A stretch of 64,000 nt of DNA from Cyclonatronum proteinivorum. Its GTDB lineage: Bacteria; Bacteroidota; Rhodothermia; Balneolales; Cyclonatronaceae. This document shows positions 54,564 through 63,146 of this stretch, piece after piece. Every line of letters starts with the position of its first letter. Position 1 is the stretch's first letter. Location: NCBI RefSeq assembly GCF_003353065.1, contig NZ_CP027806.1:1753353-1817352 (forward strand), in the 5' to 3' direction. The translations under genes and the position numbers were made by a program. The notes beneath the pieces are model-generated. The model was not told the origin of the DNA. It saw only the letters and a list, made by a program, of their open reading frames with translations, and made no database searches.

Positions 54564-57522
54564 AGAACATCAAATAGAAGAAAACCTAATCAAGCAGCTC
54601 ACCGAGCTGAAATATACCCATCGACCTGAAATTGTCGATAGGAAGTCGCTTGAACAAAACTTCAAAACCAAATTTGAAACGCTCAACCGTGTGCGTTTGT
54701 CAGACAGTGAATTCCTTCGTTTGCGGGAAGAAATCATAGAACCTGACGTATTCAAGGCATCCAAGAAACTTAGAGAACAACAATTCTTCCAGCGTGAAGA
54801 CGGAACACCACTTCATTACACTTTGGTCAACAACAAAGACTGGTGCAAAAATGACTTTGAAGTCATCAGTCAGCTGCGCATCAATACAGAGAACAGCAAT
54901 CAGCGTTATGACATCATCCTGCTGCTCAACGGCCTGCCTATGGTTCAGATTGAGCTTAAGCGACTGGACATATCACCCCGCAAAGCCATGCAGCAAATAG
55001 TGGATTATAAAAACGAACCTGGCAATGGCTATGGCAATTCGCTGATGTGCTACATGCAGTTGTTCATTGTGAGCAACCGTTCCAACACCATCTATTTCGC
55101 CAACAACAAAAAGCAGCATTTCCAATTCAATGCAGATGAGCAGTTCTTGCCCATTTACCATTTAGCGGATGAGAAGAACAACAAAATCAAACATCTGGAA
55201 GATTTTACAGAGCGTTTCCTCAAAAAATGCACACTTGGCGAAATGATTAGCAAGTACATGGTGCTGGTGGAAACGGAGCAAAAACTATTGGTAATGCGAC
55301 CGTATCAAATCTATGCCGTGAAAGCCATTGACGATTGCGTTAAGCAAAACCGTGGCAACGGCTACATCTGGCATACCACAGGGAGTGGTAAAACCCTGAC
55401 TTCTTTCAAAGCTTCAACCCTGCTCAAAGACAATCGGGAGATTGAAAAATGCCTTTTTGTAGTGGACCGGAAAGACCTTGACCGCCAAACACGGGAAGAG
55501 TTCAACAAATTTCAGGAAGGCAGTGTAGAAGAAAACACCAATACCGAAACTTTGGTAAGGCGTTTACTTTCTGCTAATTATGCCGACAAGGTGATTGTCA
55601 CCACCATTCAAAAATTGGGACTTGCCTTAGATGGCACGTACAAACGAAACTACAAGGAACGCTTAGAGCCTTTGCGCGACAAACGCATCGTATTCATCTT
55701 TGATGAGTGCCATCGCTCTCAGTTTGGGGAAAATCATAAGGCCATTAAAGAGTTCTTTCCGAACGCACAGCTTTTTGGCTTCACAGGAACACCCATTTTT
55801 GAGCAAAACTCCAGTCAAAAAATCCGTGAAGATCAGTACGAAAGCTACAAGACTACGGAGAGTATTTTTGAGAAGCAGCTTCACGCCTACACCATCACGC
55901 ATGCCATTGAAGACCGAAACGTACTGAAGTTTCATATTGATTACTTCAGGGGTGAAGGTGCTGCCGCCGCAAGGCCCGGTGAGGGGATTGCGCAAAAAGC
56001 TGTAGTCGAAGCGATTATCAGGAAGCATGACAAGGCTACCAATCAGCGAAAGTTTAATGCCCTCTTTGCTACCGCTTCGATTAATCACGCCATTGAATAT
56101 TTCCGGATATTCAACGCACATCAGCGGGTCATGCAGGAAATTGACCCGGACTTTATACCACTCAATATCGCTTGCGTGTTTTCGCCACCTGCGGAAGGCA
56201 ACAAAGACGTGCAGCAGATTCAGGAAGATTTACCACAGGAAAAGGAAGACAACAAGCAAAACCCTGAAGAGAAGAAAAAAGCCTTGAAGGAAATCATTGC
56301 TGATTACAATAAGCAATTCGACACCAATCACGACATCAACAATTTCGATCTGTACTATCAGGATGTTCAGGGTCGTATCAAGAATCAGAAATACAGCAAC
56401 AAAGACCTTCCGCACAGTAAGAAAATTGATATCACCATTGTGGTAGATATGCTGCTCACGGGTTTTGACAGCAAGTTCCTGAATACACTGTATGTAGATA
56501 AGAACCTGAAGTATCACGGACTGATACAGGCTTTCTCCCGCACCAACCGCGTCTTAAATGACAGCAAGCCGCATGGCATGATTCTGGATTTCCGCTCTCA
56601 GCAGGAATCCGTAAATCATGCTATTATGCTGTTCTCCGGTGAGGATGGTGGCAAAGCCAAAGAGATCTGGATGGTAGATCCTGCGCCTGTGGTCATAGAT
56701 AAGTATCAGGAGGCGGTTTCTAAGCTGGGTGACTTCATGCAGGAGCATAACCTGGTGAATGATCCGGGTGAGGTGTATAATCTTAAAGGTGATGCGGCCC
56801 GCATTGCGTTTGTGAAAAATTTCAAGGAAGTACAGCGACTCAAAACGCAGCTCGATCAGTACACCGATTTGGATGAACAACAGCAAGAGCAGATTGAAAA
56901 AATTCTGCCCAAAGAAACCTTGCAGGAGTTCCGCAGCTCGTATTTAGAAACCGCCAAGCAACTGCGCGAAATACAGCAAAAAGAAGGTGAAGATGCGCCC
57001 GAGGACATCCAACAGCTTGATTTTGAGTTTGTGCTCTTTGCCTCTGCGGTAATTGATTACGATTACATCATGAGCCTGATTGCTGACAGCACCCAAAAGA
57101 AACCTTCCAAACAGAAAATGACTAAGGCGCAAGTTATTCAATTGCTGAAATCCAACGCCAACCTGATGGACGAAGAAGAAGATCTGACGGAATACATCGA
57201 GCAGGTAGATTGGACCACAGGACAAACAGTCGAAGAGCTGAAAAAGAACTTTGAAACCTACAAAGCAGAGAAGTACGACAAGGAACTGGCAGCCATTGCC
57301 AATAAGCACGGCTTGCAAACGGCAGCCCTCAAAACCTTTGTAGAGAAAATCATGAGCCGAATGATTTTTGACGGAGAAAAGCTCACCGATTTGTTGGAGC
57401 CTTTGGAATTGAGTTGGAAAGAACGCAGAACCAAAGAACTGGCCTTGATGGAAGACTTGGTACCGCAATTAAAAAAACTAGCCCAAGGGCGAGAAATTTC
57501 AGGATTGGCCGCTTATGAGTAA
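54556..57522 (+). CDS. hsdR: Type I restriction endonuclease subunit R
   Basis: The 988-residue HsdR has an N-terminal PD-(D/E)xK nuclease region (MVQIELKRLD near 130), a P-loop helicase motor (HTTGSGKTLTSFKA near 275; FDECHRSQFG; LFGFTGTPIFE; MLLTGFDSKFLNTLYVDK) and a C-terminal helical domain. It cuts unmethylated DNA at distance from the target after ATP-driven translocation. It overlaps the HTH remnant and the next gene by 8 bases each, so the operon is tightly coupled. Confidence 0.96.
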   Translation: MTKEHQIEENLIKQLTELKYTHRPEIVDRKSLEQNFKTKFETLNRVRLSDSEFLRLREEIIEPDVFKASKKLREQQFFQREDGTPLHYTLVNNKDWCKNDFEVISQLRINTENSNQRYDIILLLNGLPMVQIELKRLDISPRKAMQQIVDYKNEPGNGYGNSLMCYMQLFIVSNRSNTIYFANNKKQHFQFNADEQFLPIYHLADEKNNKIKHLEDFTERFLKKCTLGEMISKYMVLVETEQKLLVMRPYQIYAVKAIDDCVKQNRGNGYIWHTTGSGKTLTSFKASTLLKDNREIEKCLFVVDRKDLDRQTREEFNKFQEGSVEENTNTETLVRRLLSANYADKVIVTTIQKLGLALDGTYKRNYKERLEPLRDKRIVFIFDECHRSQFGENHKAIKEFFPNAQLFGFTGTPIFEQNSSQKIREDQYESYKTTESIFEKQLHAYTITHAIEDRNVLKFHIDYFRGEGAAAARPGEGIAQKAVVEAIIRKHDKATNQRKFNALFATASINHAIEYFRIFNAHQRVMQEIDPDFIPLNIACVFSPPAEGNKDVQQIQEDLPQEKEDNKQNPEEKKKALKEIIADYNKQFDTNHDINNFDLYYQDVQGRIKNQKYSNKDLPHSKKIDITIVVDMLLTGFDSKFLNTLYVDKNLKYHGLIQAFSRTNRVLNDSKPHGMILDFRSQQESVNHAIMLFSGEDGGKAKEIWMVDPAPVVIDKYQEAVSKLGDFMQEHNLVNDPGEVYNLKGDAARIAFVKNFKEVQRLKTQLDQYTDLDEQQQEQIEKILPKETLQEFRSSYLETAKQLREIQQKEGEDAPEDIQQLDFEFVLFASAVIDYDYIMSLIADSTQKKPSKQKMTKAQVIQLLKSNANLMDEEEDLTEYIEQVDWTTGQTVEELKKNFETYKAEKYDKELAAIANKHGLQTAALKTFVEKIMSRMIFDGEKLTDLLEPLELSWKERRTKELALMEDLVPQLKKLAQGREISGLAAYE

Positions 57523-58354
57523 TGAGATTGTGTTATACCAGGCCAATGAATTGCCCGAGCGTATTGAAGTAAGGCTCGATAATGAGACCGTTTGGCTCAA
57601 TCAGGACCAAATGAGCAGCCTGTTTCAACGGGATCAGTCCGTAATTTCACGCCATATTCGCAATATCTATAAAGAAGGCGAGCTGGAAGAAAAAAGCACT
57701 ATGCAAAAAATGCATATTCCTAATTCAGATAAGCCCGTCGCTTACTACAACCTCGATGTCATCATTTCGGTAGGCTACCGTGTAAAGTCTAAGCAAGGCA
57801 CGCAATTCAGAATATGGGCTACGAATGTCTTGCGGGATTATCTGCTCAAAGGCTATGTGCTGAATCAGCGGATGAACCGCATTGAAAACAACGTCGAGCA
57901 ACTTACCAGTGAAGTAAGCCGGATTGCATTAAAGCTGGAAACCACAGAACTGCCCCGGCAGGGCGTATTTTTTGACGGACAGGTATTTGATGCTTACGAA
58001 TTGACCTCCAAAATCATCCGCTCGGCAAAACAAAGTATTGTGCTGATTGACAACTATATCAACGAAAACACGCTCACCCATTTATCTAAAAAAGCAGATG
58101 GCGTGCAGGTGCTGCTCCTCACCAAAACCATTTCCAAGCAATTGACCTTAGACGTTAAAAAAGCCAACGAGCAATATGGTTTTTTTGAAGCAAAGCCCTT
58201 TAGCAAAAGCCACGACCGTTTTCTGATTATTGATAATTCAGAAGTATATCACTTGGGTGCGTCTTTGAAAGACTTGGGCAAAAAGTGGTTTGCTTTTTCA
58301 AAAATGGATAAGAGCTCGGTAGAAAGTATTTTAAAGGGAACTGGGAATGAGTAA
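57515..58354 (+). CDS. RhuM-like protein with PLD-like C-terminal domain
   Basis: The 279-residue protein has an N-terminal RhuM-family DNA-binding-like domain (VRLDNETVWLNQDQMSSLFQ then RDQSVISRHIRNI, about 18-52; GYRVKSKQGTQFRIWATNVL), a short coiled coil and a C-terminal phospholipase-D-like domain (SIVLIDNYINENTLTHLSKK; KSHDRFLIID near 230). The PLD motif has HxR instead of the usual HxK, so nuclease activity is uncertain. It sits between hsdR and hsdS with ATGAGTAA overlaps on both sides. Proteins of this type recur in type I RM loci, but their role is unsettled. Confidence 0.85.
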   Translation: MSNEIVLYQANELPERIEVRLDNETVWLNQDQMSSLFQRDQSVISRHIRNIYKEGELEEKSTMQKMHIPNSDKPVAYYNLDVIISVGYRVKSKQGTQFRIWATNVLRDYLLKGYVLNQRMNRIENNVEQLTSEVSRIALKLETTELPRQGVFFDGQVFDAYELTSKIIRSAKQSIVLIDNYINENTLTHLSKKADGVQVLLLTKTISKQLTLDVKKANEQYGFFEAKPFSKSHDRFLIIDNSEVYHLGASLKDLGKKWFAFSKMDKSSVESILKGTGNE

Positions 58355-59477
58355 AGAGAAGAAATTGATACCGGAGTTAAGGTTTCCTGAGTTTGAGAAG
58401 TTTGGGGAGTGGGATAGAAAAACTCTCGAATTTGTTGCTGATTCTGAAAGTTCAAATTTGGCTTTAAACAAAATTGAACATAAAGAAAATGGTTATCCTG
58501 TTTATGGTGCAGACAGCATTGTAGGATACATTGACGAGTACCAACAAGTAGAGAAATATATCTCTATTGTAAAAGATGGCTCAGGTGTCGGACGACTAAA
58601 TTTGTGCATACCTAAATCTTCAATACTTGGAACTTTAGCATGCATAAAGTCTAAAGATTTAGTGAAGTTTAAATTGGATTGGATTTATTATCTAATGAAT
58701 ACAATTGATTTCACTTCTTACAAAAAGGGCTCTGGAATTCCTCATATCTATTTTTCGGATTTTAAGATTGAACCAATTGGAGTTCCCCAACCTCAAGAAC
58801 AACAAAAAATCGCCTCCTGCCTTTCTTCTTTAGATGAGCTATTGGCTGCCCACAACGATAAGCTGGATGCCCTCAAAGACCACAAAAAAGGCTTGCTGCA
58901 AAACCTTTTCCCGAAAGAAGGCGAAACCTTGCCTAAGGTGCGTTTTCCTGAGTTTGAAGGGGATGGGGAGTGGGTGGAGAATCAGCTACAAGAAAATTGT
59001 CACAATATCTCTTCAGGTAAGGACAAAAATCAGGATGATGGTGAATTCGATTTATATGGTTCAACTGGGATAATTGGAAAAACTGAAAACGCAAGTTACG
59101 AAGGCGATTACATTCTTGTTGCTAGGGTTGGCGCTAATGCAGGTTTATTAAACAGGGCACTCGGTCAATTTGGAGTTACTGATAATACTCTGGTTATAAA
59201 TCTCAAGGATCCTGAAATGGTGGATTTTATCTTCTATTCTTTGGACAAAATTGGATTAAACAAGTTGGTTTTTGGCTCTGGTCAGCCTCTAGTGACAGGA
59301 AAGCAACTTAAAGAATTAAATCTCCCGATTCCCAAGAACCCAAAAGAACAACAAAAAAACGCCTCCTGTCTTTCAGCTGTGGATGAGCTCATCACCGCCC
59401 AGCAGGAGAAAATTGAGCAGTTGCAGCAGCACAAAAAGGGATTGATGCAGGGTTTGTTTCCAAAAATAAAAACGTAA
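58347..59477 (+). CDS. hsdS: Type I restriction specificity subunit S
   Basis: The 376-residue HsdS has two target-recognition domains. The first opens PELRFPEFEKFGEW and the second KVRFPEFEGDGEW. Each is followed by a conserved helix: EQQKIASCLSSLDELLAAHN then HKKGLLQNLFP, and EQQKNASCLSAVDEL then HKKGLMQGLFP. Near-identical repeats offer sites for TRD exchange. Each TRD reads one half of a bipartite DNA site. Confidence 0.95.
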   Translation: MSKEKKLIPELRFPEFEKFGEWDRKTLEFVADSESSNLALNKIEHKENGYPVYGADSIVGYIDEYQQVEKYISIVKDGSGVGRLNLCIPKSSILGTLACIKSKDLVKFKLDWIYYLMNTIDFTSYKKGSGIPHIYFSDFKIEPIGVPQPQEQQKIASCLSSLDELLAAHNDKLDALKDHKKGLLQNLFPKEGETLPKVRFPEFEGDGEWVENQLQENCHNISSGKDKNQDDGEFDLYGSTGIIGKTENASYEGDYILVARVGANAGLLNRALGQFGVTDNTLVINLKDPEMVDFIFYSLDKIGLNKLVFGSGQPLVTGKQLKELNLPIPKNPKEQQKNASCLSAVDELITAQQEKIEQLQQHKKGLMQGLFPKIKT

Positions 59478-59487
59478 AGACGGGTAA

Positions 59488-59507
59488 AGACGCAATGCAT
59501 TGCGTCT
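59488..59507. repeat. REP-like palindrome upstream of the RAYT-like gene
   Basis: AGACGCAATGCATTGCGTCT is a perfect 20-bp palindrome 23 bases before the RAYT-like ATG. It shares GACGCAA/TTGCGTC with the palindrome inside that gene. Confidence 0.8.
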
Positions 59508-59529
59508 CAACAGCGTCTCCATAAAGAAA

Positions 59530-60153
59530 ATGGACAAATACAAAAACAAATACCGCATTGCCTCCGCCCGTGCCCCGTTTTGGGATTACGGTTGGAATGC
59601 CGCGTATTTTGTAACCATCTGCACACACAATCGCGAACATTGGTTTGGGAAAATTTCAGGTGGGGTGATGGATTTATCGGCAATGGGTCATGTTGCCAAT
59701 TCCTGTTGGTATGAAATCCCGAATCATTTTCCGTTTGTGGAATTGGGGGCGCACGTTATAATGCCCAACCATATACTCGGCATTGTTATCATCATTAAAC
59801 CGGATGATGGTCGCAACGTAGAGACGCAAAATTTTGCGTCTCTACCACCGCCACCGCCACCGCCACCGCCACCGCCACCACCGCCACAAACGCCACCATC
59901 AAAACCATCGGAAACGGATACCAAACCCAAAAACCAATTCGGTCCCCAATCCAAAAATTTGGCATCCATTATCCGTGGTTTCAAAATTGGGGTAACCCAA
60001 AATGCCCGACAAATCAATCCAGATTTTGCCTGGCAATCACGATTTCACGATCACATTATTCGTGATGACCAATCGTATCAAAAAATATCAGAATACATTA
60101 TAAACAATCCCGCCAATTGGCAAGACGATAAATTTTACAGCACAGCACAATGA
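59530..60153 (+). CDS. RAYT-like (Y1/REP-associated) transposase, HUH altered
   Basis: Start ATG 59530 gives 207 residues of REP-associated tyrosine transposase type: RAPFWDYGWNAAYFVTICTH, the WYEIPNHFPFVELGAHVIMP strand, and a C-terminal FHDHIIRDDQSYQKISEYII helix with the likely catalytic Tyr. The HUH motif normally reads MPNHxHG; here it is MPNHILG, so the second metal-binding His is lost. An insert (about residues 97-118) is encoded by a REP-like palindrome plus a CCACCG run giving a proline tract. Its stop overlaps the hsdM ATG. Confidence 0.8.
   Translation: MDKYKNKYRIASARAPFWDYGWNAAYFVTICTHNREHWFGKISGGVMDLSAMGHVANSCWYEIPNHFPFVELGAHVIMPNHILGIVIIIKPDDGRNVETQNFASLPPPPPPPPPPPPPPQTPPSKPSETDTKPKNQFGPQSKNLASIIRGFKIGVTQNARQINPDFAWQSRFHDHIIRDDQSYQKISEYIINNPANWQDDKFYSTAQ
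59818..59845. repeat. REP-like palindrome inside the RAYT-like gene
   Basis: GTAGAGACGCAAAA and TTTTGCGTCTCTAC form a perfect 28-bp palindrome in frame within the coding sequence, directly before a CCACCG-type microsatellite (59846-59888). Confidence 0.85.
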
Positions 60154-61769
60154 CACAAAAAGACCAAGATAGATTAGGAAAAACCCTTTGGACAATAGCA
60201 GACAACCTGCGTGGCGCCATGAATGCAGATTCCTTCCGGGATTACATGCTTTCATTTTTGTTTTTGCGCTACCTATCAGCCAATTACGAAGAATCGGCTA
60301 AAAAAGAATTGGGTTCAGACTACCCCAAACTGTCAGAAGATGACGGAAGAACTGCTTTAGCGATTTGGTATGAAGAAAATGCAGAAGATATATCTGAGTT
60401 TGAAAAGCAGATGCGCAGAAAGGTGCATTATGTTATCAAGCCTGAGCATTTGTGGAGCAATATTACCGAACTCGCAAGAACGCAAAGTCCAGATTTGCTC
60501 ATCACCTTGGAAGAAGGCTTCCGCTACATTGAAAACGAATCCTTCGATAATTCTTTCCAAGGCTTGTTCTCTGAAATCAACCTGAATTCGGAAAAATTAG
60601 GTAAAACACCTTCCGACCGAAACAAAAAACTCTGCACCATCATCCAAAAGATTTCAGAAGGCATTGCGGAGTTCTCTACCGACACCGATACGTTAGGCGA
60701 TGCGTATGAATATTTAATCGGTCAGTTTGCCGCAGGTTCAGGAAAAAAAGCGGGTGAGTTTTATACGCCACAGCAGATTTCAACCATTCTTTCCAAAATC
60801 GTAACGCTCGATAGTCAAGATCCATCAACAGGACCAAAACAGAAATTGGACAAAGTATTGGATTTCGCCTGTGGTTCCGGTTCATTGCTCTTGAATGTGC
60901 GTAATCAGCTCAAGGAACAAACCAAAGGTGCTGGCACCATTGGCAAAATCTACGGTCAGGAGAACAACATCACCACCTACAACCTGGCTCGTATGAACAT
61001 GCTTTTGCATGGCATGAAAGACACAGAGTTTGAAATTTACCACGGTGATACCTTAAAAAACCAATGGGACATTTTGAACGAGATGAACCCATCCAAAAAA
61101 ACCGAATTTGATGCCATAGTCGCCAATCCGCCTTTCAGCTTGCGTTGGGAGCCTAATGAAGCAATGGGAGAAGATTTCCGCTTTAAGAGTTACGGACTTG
61201 CCCCAAAATCAGCCGCAGACTTCGCCTTCTTACTGCACGGATTTCATTTCCTAAGCGGTGAAGGCACCATGGCCATCATACTTCCGCACGGTGTTTTATT
61301 CCGGGGCGGAGCAGAAGAACGCATTCGTACCAAACTGCTCAAAGACAATCACATAGATACTGTAATTGGTTTACCCGCCAACTTATTCTATTCGACAGGT
61401 ATTCCTGTCTGCATTCTCGTTTTGAAGAAATGCAAGAAAGAAGATGATGTCTTGTTCATCAATGCCAGTGAACATTTCGTAAAAGGCAAACGCCAAAACA
61501 CACTGAATAAAGACAACATCAAGAGTATTGTAGAAACCTACAAATACCGTCAGGAAACAGAGCGCTATTCTCGTAAGGTTTCTATGGACGAAATTGAGAA
61601 TAACGGTTACAACCTGAATATTTCCAGATATGTAAGCACGGCAGAAGATGAGATTGAAATTGACTTAGACAAGGTCAACGAAAAACTGACTTCAATAAAC
61701 GAGCGGATTGAAACGAAGACGAAAGAACACAACGAATACCTAAAAGAACTGAAACTAAAAACAATATAA
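60150..61769 (+). CDS. hsdM: Type I restriction methyltransferase subunit M
   Basis: The 539-residue HsdM has an N-terminal helical domain (GKTLWTIADNLRGAMNADSF), then the N6-adenine methylase core with the SAM motif LDFACGSGSLLLNV (near 236) and the catalytic NPPF in AIVANPPFSLRW (near 325), and a C-terminal coiled coil. With HsdS it methylates the target adenines. Gene order R-RhuM-S-RAYT-M is unusual in having the RAYT gene coupled by an ATGA overlap. Confidence 0.96.
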   Translation: MTQKDQDRLGKTLWTIADNLRGAMNADSFRDYMLSFLFLRYLSANYEESAKKELGSDYPKLSEDDGRTALAIWYEENAEDISEFEKQMRRKVHYVIKPEHLWSNITELARTQSPDLLITLEEGFRYIENESFDNSFQGLFSEINLNSEKLGKTPSDRNKKLCTIIQKISEGIAEFSTDTDTLGDAYEYLIGQFAAGSGKKAGEFYTPQQISTILSKIVTLDSQDPSTGPKQKLDKVLDFACGSGSLLLNVRNQLKEQTKGAGTIGKIYGQENNITTYNLARMNMLLHGMKDTEFEIYHGDTLKNQWDILNEMNPSKKTEFDAIVANPPFSLRWEPNEAMGEDFRFKSYGLAPKSAADFAFLLHGFHFLSGEGTMAIILPHGVLFRGGAEERIRTKLLKDNHIDTVIGLPANLFYSTGIPVCILVLKKCKKEDDVLFINASEHFVKGKRQNTLNKDNIKSIVETYKYRQETERYSRKVSMDEIENNGYNLNISRYVSTAEDEIEIDLDKVNEKLTSINERIETKTKEHNEYLKELKLKTI

Positions 61770-61794
61770 ACGGACAGAAATACCTACGCTTCAA

Positions 61795-61860
61795 AGCCAC
61801 ACACATTGCCAAGCCGCACAAGCCTACGCTAAAACCAAAGCTTGGCTGCAGCGTGTGGCT
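61795..61860. repeat. Inverted repeat after hsdM
   Basis: AGCCACACACATTGCCAAGC (61795-61814) matches GCTTGGCTGCAGCGTGTGGCT (61840-61860) with few mismatches. It may act as terminator-like structure for the RM operon or be part of another attC-like site. Confidence 0.5.
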
Positions 61861-61916
61861 GCCCAACCGCACGACAACAACGACCGAAAAACCAACGGAC
61901 GAAAAAGAACACCGAA

Positions 61917-62045
61917 GCGATAACATGCGTTTGGCCCAATGGCGGGTGACGTGGTTAATTGAGCATTCTAACTCGCATCAACTTTTGTGGTGTATTGACA
62001 GTTTTGTGCTCCGAAATCCGCCACTGCGCCAAGCGCCAAAACGTT
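61917..62045 (+). repeat. attC-like imperfect inverted repeat 3
   Basis: GATAACATGCGTTTGGCCC and AATGGCGGG on the left are matched by CCGCCACTGCGCCAAGCGCC then AAAACGTT on the right. The pairing is weaker than in repeat 2, but the AAC/GTT ends and the size (129 bp) agree. Confidence 0.4.
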
Positions 62046-62076
62046 TTTTATTCTTAAATCGCCACCTCACACGATT

Positions 62077-62377
62077 TTGGAAACCCAGCAAGTATTAAAA
62101 ACCATCCATGAAAAACTTCGTGACGATGGCTTCACTCAGGTGCAAGGATACAACAGATTTGGTTACGTTCGAGAGATCAATTCCTCTGTTATTGTATCCC
62201 GTCAAAATGGGCAGGACACACCCATTCCATGTAAGAAAATTGCACTTGCTATAGGGGCTGTAAAAAGATCGGTCGGTTTATGTTAAGGGGCCATCAGGTT
62301 TGAGGGCTCATGGTATTACCCATATCAATTCGCCAGTATGGTCATTACTGCACCTTGTTCCCTTGTCAGAGTACTGA
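62077..62377 (+). pseudogene. Hypothetical gene broken by a 4-bp duplication
   Basis: From TTG 62077 the frame reads METQQVLKTIHEKLRDDGFT and so on to AIGAVKRSVGLC and a stop at 62286. A frame shifted by one base continues VYVKGPSGLRAHGITHINSP then VWSLLHLVPLSEY to TGA 62377. The break falls at TCGGTCGG, a tandem doubling of TCGG; with one copy the frames join as ...AVKRSVYVKGPSG.... Family not recognised. Confidence 0.6.
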
Positions 62378-62518
62378 GCCAATTTGGTGCTTTAGCACTC
62401 CTTGAATATTCCGGCGTAAATTGCCCCGCGTTATTATCACTCCCTCCAATAAGCCTGTAACCCAACTACAGTCTGTTTCCCAAACAGCCGTTTGTATTCC
62501 GCAATCCCTTTCCCTACC

Positions 62519-62542
62519 TTTCATCGTAAACCAACGATAAAA
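62519..62542 (+). promoter_or_regulatory. ArsR operator upstream of arsR
   Basis: ATCGT-AAACCA-ACGAT (62523-62538) is an inverted repeat flanked by TTC and AAAA, 15 bases before the arsR ATG. It resembles the operator upstream of arsD, so ArsR likely represses its own gene here. Confidence 0.65.
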
Positions 62543-62552
62543 TTTCAGGCAC

Positions 62553-62876
62553 ATGAACCTTCAAAAAATTTCCATTGATGACCGGCAGCTTCAGCGGTCA
62601 GCTGAGATAGCTAAGGCGCTGGGGCATCCGGCGCGGATTGCGATTCTGAAGATTCTCGCGGAGCGGACGAGCTGCTTTTGCGGGGATATCACCGAAATCC
62701 TGCCGCTGGCGCAATCAACGGTTTCGCAGCATCTGAAGGCGCTGAAAAATGCGGGCCTGATTAAAGGAGAGGTCGAAGGGGTGAAAACCTGCTACTGCCT
62801 TAATCCGGATGGCATACGCGAGCTTCAAACGGTGCTGTCTGAACTATCCGCGCAGCTCGTTAGGACCTGCTGTTAG
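62553..62876 (+). CDS. arsR: ArsR-family metalloregulator
   Basis: The 107-residue protein is a winged helix with AKALGHPARIAILKILAE, the sensor-like SCFCGDITEILPLAQSTVSQ and the recognition part HLKALKNAGLIKGEVEG. The CFC pair in the alpha-3-like helix and CYC near residue 86 are plausible As(III) ligands. It should repress the ars genes and release DNA on binding arsenite. arsD and arsA follow after a 270-base gap filled by repeat copy F and a second operator. Confidence 0.93.
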   Translation: MNLQKISIDDRQLQRSAEIAKALGHPARIAILKILAERTSCFCGDITEILPLAQSTVSQHLKALKNAGLIKGEVEGVKTCYCLNPDGIRELQTVLSELSAQLVRTCC

Positions 62877-62883
62877 CGCCGAC

Positions 62884-62982
62884 CCCCCAAAAGCAAGGGG
62901 CCTCGCGTTGATTTGGGGTGGCCGATCTGTCACGAAAGACCGTGATGCTCTCGGAGTTTCACCCAAAAATTAAAAAAGCAGG
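62884..62982 (+). repeat. Dispersed intergenic repeat, copy F
   Basis: CCCCCCAAAAGCAAGGGGCC through GATTTGGGG to GTGATGCTCTCGGAGTTTCA and CCCAAAAATTAAAAAAGCAG. It sits inside the ars operon, between arsR and arsD. It keeps GAGCATCAC on the minus strand. Confidence 0.8.
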
Positions 62983-63094
62983 AAATGCCCCGGCAGCCGG
63001 GCGTCCGCTTACAATCGGTTTTTCCAAAGCTTTGCGTAGCCTAAAGGAAGCCGGATTTGATAAACAGGTTGAACCCGTATTTGGAATCCGGCAT

Positions 63095-63120
63095 AATTCA
63101 TCGTAAATTTACGATGAATT
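63095..63120 (+). promoter_or_regulatory. ArsR operator upstream of arsD
   Basis: A perfect 26-bp palindrome, AATTCATCGTAAA with TTTACGATGAATT, lies 26 bases before the arsD ATG. It shares the ATCGTAAA and ACGAT arms with the site before arsR, so arsD-arsA probably have their own ArsR-controlled promoter. Confidence 0.75.
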
Positions 63121-63146
63121 GAATTTTCCCCTTAAAAAAAAACAGC

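Noticed and set aside
59846-59888. CCACCG run as a CRISPR-like or tandem protein-repeat element
   Set aside because: It is a simple microsatellite without spacers; it only encodes a proline tract.
62918-63106. 62-codon frame between arsR and arsD
   Set aside because: It is made largely of repeat copy F and ends by reading into the operator; no ribosome site.
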